Shown one piece after another: positions 56,226 through 64,000 of a stretch of 64,000 nt of DNA. The stretch's first letter is position 1. Every line of letters begins with the position of its first letter. The DNA is from Hydra vulgaris. Lineage: Eukaryota > Cnidaria > Hydrozoa > Anthoathecata > Hydridae. A program made the translations under genes and the position numbers. Under the pieces are notes generated by a model. The model did no database searches. It saw nothing but the letters and a program-made list of their open reading frames with translations, and was not told the origin of the DNA. Where the stretch lies: contig NC_088928.1 of NCBI RefSeq assembly GCF_038396675.1, positions 17,633,501-17,697,500 on the forward strand, given 5' to 3'.

Positions 56226-56912
56226 TTATACGTTTTTGTTTAGTGTTGATTGAATGATATTAACAAGGTATTGGGAGGTTCCATATGGTGATTTATTGAT
56301 TGTCGATACAACAGGACGCATTGGGTAGTCTTTTTCGGGTTTGTGCGCCTTAATCATTCCATATATTCTAGGTGGTACGCAATCTGATGGATACATTTTA
56401 AAATACGTAGTTGTGTCTAAATTACCCTCTTTTCTTAATTTACACAATTGTTTTTGAAATTTGGTAGTAAGTGTGGGCGTTGGTTCATGATCAATAACTC
56501 TGCTATTTTTAATTTGTTCTTCTAATTTAAGACATGCATCCTTTTCGTATAGTAATCCAAAACCTGTGTCTTTATCAAAGGGATAAATCTTAATATTTGA
56601 ACCATCTTTAATTTTCTTATAGAAATACGTTGTTGTTTAGTTAAATTATCTTTTAATCTTAGTTTTAACGAATTCGTCAAAATTTTAGAACAGTTTTGCC
56701 TTAGAGATTCTGCCTGTGTTGACTTATTCTGTTTTTCAAGTCGCAAAGTGCACATTTCAATATTATTTATAATGTCCATATAAGGGATTTTCTTCTGTAA
56801 TAGCACAAACTTTGGACCTAGATTGAGAAACTCAGTTGTTGCTTTATCCAAAATAACATTTGTTAAATTACGTATTCAGATTTAACAACTTGATTATGAG
56901 GATTTATTCTAG
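56226..56912 (-). pseudogene. Penelope-like element, N-terminal reverse-transcriptase region
   Basis: Read on the minus strand: ILDKATTEFLNLGPKFV, then after a frameshift FDKDTGFGLLYEKDACLKLE and CVPPRIYGMIKAHKPEKD with MRPVVSTINKSPYGTSQYL. The RIYG..K.HKP...RP(I/V)VS block is the signature of Penelope-like reverse transcriptases, distinct from the LINEs elsewhere in the window. It is truncated before the catalytic motif. Confidence 0.82.
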
Positions 56913-57088
56913 GAGTCTTTTTTTTATATTCAATTTAGTTTGTGATTTATCTTAGAATAAATCCTCCTAATCAAGTTGTTAAAACTGCTATACTTAATTT
57001 AACAAATGTTATTTTGGATAAAGCAACAACTGAATTACTCAATCTAGGTCCAAAGTTTGTGCCATTACAGAAGAAAATCCCTTATATG
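56777..57088. repeat. 136-bp inverted duplication of Penelope-like sequence (40-bp spacer)
   Basis: 56777-56912 and 56953-57088 are reverse complements at roughly 90% identity, both containing CTAGATTGAG...GTTGTTGCTTTATCC or its complement. They place two Penelope-like copies head to head. Confidence 0.88.
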
Positions 57089-57560
57089 GTTATTATTCAT
57101 TACAACAAGATGTATTGAGCACCAGGAAAATAGTAAAAAAGGAAATGGGCTAGTTCGGGTACTACTGAACATTCCAAATCATGCCAAGGTACATTTGACT
57201 GGTTACACCTTAAAACTATATCAATTGCTCCAGAATATCGTATTCGAACAATTCGAGAATCCCTGGAAATAAACAAAGTTAAAGTTCGACAAGAGTTGGG
57301 AAGTGGCAAAATGTTCTTAATAGGAATGATGGTGATAACATGACAACAAAAGCTTAGCGGTCATTTTTTATTTGATTATGTAACGTCAACATTTAAATCC
57401 TATTTTGTATTTCTTCATGCTCTTTTTAATGTTACCTTTTTAATGGTTTGTTTTTATTATAACGATTTTCTTTGTAACGATTTTTATTTATTACACCTTA
57501 TGACGCTGATCACAATAGATCAGCGAAATATCGAAAAATATATATTGAAATAAAACAAAA
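56953..57560 (+). pseudogene. Penelope-like element, + strand copy with C-terminal end
   Basis: It starts with the same N-terminal segment as the minus copy (to about 57088), then jumps to a C-terminal part: SIAPEYRIRTIRESLEINKV and LGSGKMFL followed by NRNDGDN-like residues, which fits the end of the GIY-YIG endonuclease region of such elements. Internally deleted and frameshifted. The tail runs toward a (TA)n tract. Confidence 0.65.
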
Positions 57561-57613
57561 AACAAATATTTTTTCAAAAAAGTTAAAACACAGCCGTATT
57601 TATTGAATTTTAC

Positions 57614-57726
<113 letters not shown>

Positions 57727-58911
57727 TTATAAATAGTGAGTACTTATAAATCTTCTTTAAATAAATTGGACAAAATTTAACGACCACTTTCAAATCTTTA
57801 ATTTGCACTTATTAAAAATAATAATCCTTTTTTTTTTTTAACTGTCCTAATTGCTTATTAAGTTGGCTATAAAATAAAATGTCGAAACCTGAGTTTCGAT
57901 ATCAAATAAACATTTATTTTTTGAATTGCAATAAGGATACAAAAATATTGCAAAAATGCGTGCAAAGATCGAAGAAAAAGACAGATACGCGGCTCTTGTA
58001 TTAAAAGAAGAAGGCTATAGCATCAGACAAATAGCAGAAAAGCTCGGAAGGTCTCACTCTTGCATTATCAACGATACAAAGAGAACCGGTCAATTAATGA
58101 TCGTCATAGGACTGGACGCAATTAAATTTCAGATGACCGTGATGTTCGCTCGTTAGTGAGATTAATGAAAGAAAACAGACAAGCATCATCTACAGACTTG
58201 TCTACGAAATGGACACTGTCAAATGGTCTGAAAGCAAGCCCTAGAACTGTGCGAAGGGTCCTCCACAATTTAAATTATTTATGGCGTGTTGCTGCAAAAA
58301 AACCACGCTTAAATAAAAAATAAAAATTTGCCAGGAAAGAGTGGTGCAAACTACATAAAAATTGGTCAACAGATCAGTGGAGCCGTGTGGTCTTTAGTGA
58401 TAAAATGAACGTTGAGGTAGAAAACAGAAAAGGTCGTGTAATGTTGCGTAGACTTCCAAGCGAACGGTTCGATGAATCATGCATTTTGAAACGAACAAAA
58501 CAAGGCAGTGGTTCAATAGGCCTTTGGGCCTGTATGAGTGCCTGTAGAATTGGCGTTTTTCATTTATTCGATGGTAGACTCAACAAAGAAAAGTACATCG
58601 AAATTTTGGAAAACTCGCTTATTCCTAGCATTGATTTATGGCAGTTGCACGATGGATTTATTTTCCAGCAAGATAATGCGCTGTGTCATAAAGCGCATGT
58701 TGTTAGCGATTGGTTTAATTCTAATAAAATTCAAGTGCTTTCATGGCCTGCCAATAGTCCAGACTTGAATCCAATAGAGAATTTATGGTCATGGCTTGAT
58801 CACAAGCTTGGTAAAGAACAACTTTACAATTTGGAAGATTTGAAATCTTCTATCTCTCATCATTTGAAAAATGTGCCTGATAAAGTAATCAAAACATACA
58901 GTCGACCTCAA

Positions 58912-60004
58912 AATATTATTATCAAAGCTTAACATGTATGGCATAAGGGGTAGAACGAACAAATGGATAGAAAGCTACTTAGATAAACGTGTGCAATCTA
59001 TATACTATGGAGATAATAAACTCTCTAATCCTTCCATATTAAAGTGTGGTGTTCCTCAGGGTTCAATACTTGGGCCTTTGCTTTTTTTAATCTACGTTAA
59101 CGATCTCTATCGGGCATCAAAAAGAATTTCAACTATAATGTTTGCTGATGATAACAACTTTTTTATCTCCGGAAAAATTATAAACGAACTGTGCGTAGAA
59201 ATGAATCAAGAATTAGAAAAAATTTCTGGATGGTTTAGGGCAAATAAACTTTCTATAAACTCAAGTAAAACGAAGTTTTCTTTATTTCATCCTTCTTATA
59301 AAAAAAAGAAGTTGAATCTTCTCGTCCAAAATTGTTTAATTAAAAATAGAGAAATAAGTAAGGATAATGTTACTAAATTTTTAGGTGTTTTTATTGACAA
59401 AAATTTAAATTGGAATAAACATATCGCCTATTTAAGTAGTAAAATATCTAAAAGTATCGGAATAATATACCGATCACGCCATTTATTGAAAAAGCCGCTA
59501 CTCAAACAAATCTACTATAGCTTTGTTCAAAGTTATTTAAATTACGGTAATACAGCATGGGGTAGTACCTATCAAAGCAAACTAGAACCTCTCCATCGTA
59601 AACAGAAGCATGCTATATGAGTAATTAATTTTAAAAATAAAAACGAACACACAAAGCCTCTTTTTGAGCAGATGTCTTTACTAACATTGTTTGAACTAAA
59701 TATATATAATGTTCTAAGTCTTATGTATAATAGTAAAATGCAAAAAACTCCTTCAATTTTCTATAGTCTTTATAAACAAAAGCCCGAGTATAAATACCTG
59801 TTGCGCACAAATAGTACCCTTTTTGAGCCTTCATGCAAAACTAAGCTTGTGCAATTTAAAATTACTTATCGTGCACCTCGTATCTGGAATAAGTTTTTAT
59901 TACTTAATCAAAATATTATTAACCTTGAAAACTTAAATGGCTTTAAAAAAACTATTAAAAAGAGTATTTTAAAGTATAAAAATTTACTTACTGATTTTTT
60001 CTAA
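58912..60004 (+). pseudogene. LINE C reverse transcriptase, C-terminal half
   Basis: LLSKLNMYGIRGRTNKWIES, CGVPQGSILGPLLFLIYVND, TIMFADDNNFF (FADD), WFRANKLSINSSKTKFSLF, VTKFLGVFIDKNLNWNKHI, AWGSTYQSKLEPLHRKQKHA, then a single TGA at 59619 and continued coding to APRIWNKFLLL and the TAA at 60002. With just one stop in 360 codons it is the best preserved LINE in the window. Confidence 0.9.
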
Positions 60005-60208
60005 ATTTGTTCACTGCTAGCTTCTTACATAAACTCTTATTTTTTAATATACTTTAATATATATTTCAAACATTGCGTTAGCAATAAACGTGGTAATATT
60101 AAGAAAAAGTAACGATACATGTTTGTATAATTGTTATCTTACACTTTAATACAATTATAATGTAACAATTTAACGTAAAAATTTTGTAAATATTTTAATT
60201 TTTCTATA

Positions 60209-60370
<162 letters not shown>

Positions 60371-60567
60371 ACAATGTAAAGCGGTTCTTGATGATAAGGC
60401 CTTTTGGTCTTCTGCAAGTTTCCCGCGTTCTTCTTACAGTTCGTATTACAGAAGTTTGTTTATTATTTATGTTTGTGATTTTTTTTTTTTATATTTATAT
60501 GTATATTCAATCTTAACGAACCTTTATTATGTAATAACGAAAATTTATACTATGGAACAAAAAACAC

Positions 60568-60598
<31 letters not shown>

Positions 60599-60945
60599 TA
60601 AATGAATTCAATGCCAGAACGAGAACAAGAGTGCTTGAAAAGAAATAGAGGAACAACACGTTTCTAAATTATTTTTGTATTGCTTTTTGAAATATTTTTG
60701 AAACTGGTCTTAAAATTTTGTCCAATTTTTTTTCCCATTTATATTTTTTACGAGTCAGTTTTTTAATTTTTTAACATTATTTTGTAAAAAAGTTATAAAT
60801 TCTTTTATAATAAATATAAAATACAATAAAAATTTTTTCTAAATATGTTTTTCTTTTTTTGATACCTTTTTCCAAAATAAAATTATACTAAGGTTAAAAA
60901 TAAATTTTGAAAAAAAAACTAGTGGTCTTTAATTTTTGGCCACGG

Positions 60946-60948
<3 letters not shown>

Positions 60949-61013
<65 letters not shown>
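60949..61013. repeat. (TA)n at the right flank of Tc1-like transposon 2
   Basis: Starts at the TA that would be the duplicated target. Confidence 0.95.
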
Positions 61014-61017
<4 letters not shown>

Positions 61018-61029
61018 ACATATGTATCA

Positions 61030-61110
61030 ATAATTATAAATGTATTCTTTAAAATAGAGTGCTCAATGTTCTTAAAAGAACAGAGCGAAAAATTAGTAGA
61101 TATTGTAAGT
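61030..61110 (-). repeat. Fragment related to the right part of the CMC-like element
   Basis: ATAGAGTGCTCAATGTTCTT and AAAAGAACAGAGC match, in reverse orientation, the segment at 48990-49040 of the 6-kb CMC-like element. In both places the segment adjoins a (TA)n tract. Confidence 0.8.
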
Positions 61111-61639
61111 AGTAGTAGATAGTAGTATTTGAGGTATATGTATATACATATGCATATATATCGAATGTAGAAGTTTTTAAGAATGCTTAAGATATATATT
61201 GTGTTACTGTTATTATATCCATATCAAAAACTAATTAACAGATTTAAAAACGAACACATTTGGAAAACATCAATTTGAAATATTTTTTTGTAATTCGTAT
61301 AAGTTGTTATTCCAAAGGAGTTAATATTATGGGGAGTTTAATTGTTTTGCATATAGAGATTAATTTATTTCAAGGGGAGTTAATCTATTTCAAAGTAGAT
61401 TAAATCCCGATTAATTTTTTATATTTGTGCATTTTTAATACCTAATACCCTAATACTAATTCACAACTTGAACATTGTAAGTTAGTATTAGGGTTAGGGT
61501 CAGCATATAATTTTATGAATTCACAACATAATTAATTTTTAATTTTGTTACTTTATTGATAAAAATGATGTTCATAAAATGATCGATATAATGTTATTTG
61601 GTTATACTAGTCAGTTTTATGTTAACGTTTTTAAAAGAT
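61111..61639. other. AT-rich stretch, no gene
   Basis: Contains the inverted repeat with telomere-like ends at 61448-61498 and repeats of GGGGAGTTTAAT type near 61330-61400. Confidence 0.5.
61448..61498. repeat. Inverted repeat with TTAGGG-like arms
   Basis: ACCCTAATACTAA and TTAGTATTAGGGT separated by 25 bp, followed by another TTAGGGT. Confidence 0.85.
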
Positions 61640-62220
61640 AGTAATAAGTTTTTTCCAGATGTTCAGAAAGTTGATCCACAATTTTTTCTAGAATTTTTAA
61701 CCATACAGGTAATACAATTATAGAGCAATAGTTATCAATTTTTGTTAATGAGTCTTATTTGCAAAGAGGTTGGAATTGTTGAGGTTTGCAAGGATTGTTT
61801 GTTATGTGACTCAAAGGTGTCAATATAATGTGTGCGCAGTCCTTCAAAATTTCTGCAGGTTGTTTGTCAGCACCTGTTGCCTTCTGATTTTCTATTTCAT
61901 TTAGCTTCGTTTCTATATAAACTTTTAAAACATACTTAAATTAAAACTAGCTGGTGATCTGAATTGGATACTGCTCATGGTATCTCCAAACAAAGTTCAC
62001 TAGCAGCATAGCTTAAGTGATTGGGGTGGTCTGGAAAATGAGTCACAAAATTGACTATATGAGTAAGAGATTTCAAAAATACAAAAGTTAGGGGCTAGAA
62101 AAATTAATGAAAAGATACTTTGAAGACCACGAATATTTGTGAAAAATATATTGAAACAGTTTGGTGGTGGGGTTGATTTTTTATGTTTAATATTTTTGGT
62201 TACTTTGAGCACGGTTTAAG
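61640..62220 (-). pseudogene. LINE fragment: endonuclease start fused to reverse-transcriptase piece
   Basis: Read on the minus strand: NCFNIFFTNIRGLQSIFS (start of the LINE endonuclease), then after a deletion IETKLNEIENQKATGADKQP, AEILKDCAH and a degenerate DNYCSIIVLPVWLKILEKIV (normally DNYRPISVLP). Many disruptions. A different subfamily from LINEs A-C. Confidence 0.65.
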
Positions 62221-62799
62221 TTTAAAGAGGATTATACTCATTTATAGGTAGAGCACAGCATCTCAAACAAGAACCTATGAGTGTAATTAAAAAGATCCAG
62301 CATTCATCATACTAGGCAGGAAATAATGTAATACAGGTTTACATTGTATGTTTACAAACAGAATAATTCCGGTTGACATAATTATTCTGTTTACCCCTGA
62401 AGTCTTTGCCTAGAGGTCTACTACAAAATTGTATCAATTCTGATGGTCTAGCTGGCTGGATTATTAGTATTTTTAGTTACATCTTGTTCGTCAAAACTGT
62501 ATTTCACTGCATCTTTAACTGTGTGCTCAACGGAAACACTTCTTCGGCATCACTGTTAATGTAATCATCATCATTTCTTTGAGAAGATTAGCCTTTCGTT
62601 TATTCATATTATCATACAACAGATATTTTTTGTACTTGAATATAATTTCGCTCAAGTAAAGGTACTTTTACTTAAGTGATTTTTTTTTTTACTTTAACCA
62701 CTTCAGATTAATATGGGTGCCCCTAATAAGCTGGTTGCCTCTTGTAAGCTAGGGGCTTGGCGCAGTTGCGCCAGTTGCGCAATAAATCCGGCCCCAACA
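62221..62799. other. Stretch without a gene; possible transposon end
   Basis: AACAGAATAATT/AATTATTCTGTT inverted arms at about 62357-62391. A GC-rich GGCGCAGTTGCGCCAGTTGC and CCGGCCCC patch at 62760-62795 resembles a transposon terminus, without a partner. Confidence 0.4.
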
Positions 62800-62975
62800 A
62801 CCTATTTTTGTATTTACAGATTTATTATGCGTAATGTATATACTATATTTAGTAAGTGCATTAATACGAAATTTGCACTTTTTATGAGGGGAATATCTAG
62901 TTTATTTGATACCTATTTTTGCATAGCAGCAATCTATTTTGATAGTTGCAGATTATTTATGAGTGCTTTTTTTTT
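62800..62975 (+). repeat. Dispersed copy of the 54-kb element's subterminal repeat
   Basis: CAACCTATTTTTG, TTTATGAGGGGAATAT and ATAGTTGCAGATTATTTATG match the units at 54190-54420 in order. Confidence 0.7.
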
Positions 62976-63354
62976 TCTTTTTTATTTTGCCGTTTGTGAA
63001 AAATTACAAAAAAAAAATTGCTATACTAGAAAATCTCGGCCGGAGCAAAAAGAAGACAGACTTGTCTTATTACCGAGCCCCGTTACATTTAGGGTTTCTA
63101 ATTGGTTTTTCAAAAGAAAAATTGTTCAAATATTGAATATAACACGCAAATATCTTCAAATATAAAGTATTCGAATACTCAAAAAAATGGTCTATTCTTT
63201 ATATAATAGATTTTTATTCCTTAAAAAAACATACTGATATTTTTAGTGTTTATTTTGGTTGAACAAAATATTAACGCATAGGTAAGTAATAAAAATAATT
63301 CACGTTTCTATCAATTATTTAATTTTTTGAAAATTTTTTTGATGAAAAAATGTT
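62976..63354. other. AT-rich stretch before the last transposase
   Basis: No gene recognised. Confidence 0.5.
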
Positions 63355-64000
63355 TTGAAAATATATCTCCCAGATAAATCATCAGTTTGGAAATTTGCTA
63401 CCTGGTGTAAAATTCCAAATTCAAGAGATGTTGAAGGCATCTGTAATATACGTGGTTGTGTTGTAACATGTTCTGGTGGATCCACAACTACTTTGCTGAT
63501 ACATATTTTGTGTTATGGAATTACTATCAATAGCCCTTTTACTGGAGAATCAAGCAGCAGCTCAATTTTTTTTTTTTCCACTATCAGAAAAAATAAAAAT
63601 AAAACCATGGACAGTTATTTACAAAAAACGAGCCTTAAAGAAGTTTTTGCTGATATAGCAACAGACGGTGTTTCCATTAATACAATAACTGACAGCAAAT
63701 TTATTCGCTCATTAATTCAACAAAGATGAAATCATCTTCCTAAAAGTCAAATAACTGTGATGAATTTAATCCATTAAGGTTTTTCTGATAAAAAAGAAGT
63801 GACAAAACAAGAAATTATCGTAAAAATTCAATTGGGACATAAGTTCATCTTAACGCATGATGAATACACATCTTTGAGACACAGAAGGTACCTTGGTGTC
63901 AACCTGCATGAAAGCAAGTGTAAGAAAATTTATAAAACTGGCCTCAATAGGATTTATGGTTCCTGTCCAGCTGAAAATTTAATACAAAATACTAAGGATC
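63355..64000 (+). pseudogene. hAT-type transposase, N-terminal part, cut by the window edge
   Basis: SVWKFATWCKIPNSRDVEGI and CVVTCSGGSTTTLLIHI form a degenerate BED-type zinc finger, followed by DGVSINTITDSKFIRSLIQQ and HDEYTSLRHRRYLGVNLHES, which are usual for the region before the catalytic core in hAT proteins. Stops at 63727 (TGA) and about 63756 (TAA) break the frame. No similarity to the 1338-3126 protein beyond the finger, so it is a second hAT family. Confidence 0.72.

Overview
The window looks like nuclear DNA of a cnidarian, most likely Hydra. It is very AT-rich, with long (TA)n microsatellites and spliced animal genes. AG splice-acceptor sites sit directly upstream of start codons, as in genomes with spliced-leader trans-splicing. 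Transposons are very dense (LINEs, a Penelope-like element, hAT, Tc1/mariner, CMC-like elements). A small secreted precursor carries two peptides resembling the Hydra-specific Hym-176/Hym-357 neuropeptides.

Four host genes can be supported, all on the + strand. (1) The last three exons of a Salvador/SAV1 homologue (Hippo pathway; 11112-12643) encode the SARAH region; the WW-domain exons are not visible here. (2) A single-exon eIF2B-alpha gene (17027-17935) encodes 302 aa. (3) A d4/DPF-family gene (18285-30380) has seven coding exons that join in phase to a 394-aa protein with Requiem N-domain, C2H2 finger and tandem PHD fingers; it starts about 350 bp after eIF2B-alpha. (4) A Hym-176-like neuropeptide precursor lies at 38999-39427.

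Nearly everything else is mobile DNA. 0-9.8 kb: a LINE fragment and three DNA transposons in a row, each sitting in (TA)n; the third has an intact 789-aa transposase ORF. 19.2-23.8 kb: a decayed relative of that element fills a DPF intron and is itself split by a Tc1-like element with a TA duplication and a promoter rich in heat-shock elements. 27.6-29.3 kb: relics in a later DPF intron. 32.2-34.9 kb: a decayed gene of a mobile-element-like protein family, scarred by perfect hairpins. 40.5-54.1 kb: a MITE-like element, then a three-level nest in which a + strand LINE is split by a - strand LINE (11-bp duplication), itself split by a 6-kb CMC-like transposon (AT duplication) that carries a degraded transposase and an eight-exon accessory gene. 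54.1-57.6 kb: a transposase relic and head-to-head Penelope-like fragments. 57.7-60.9 kb: a Tc1 element split by a poly(A)-tailed LINE. 61.6-64 kb: LINE and hAT fragments.

Several near-perfect inverted repeats with 3-5-nt spacers recur across unrelated sequences. At least three duplicate adjacent coding sequence in inverted orientation, which suggests local template-switching. All coordinates come from reading the sequence by hand; family names rest on remembered family motifs, not on searches.
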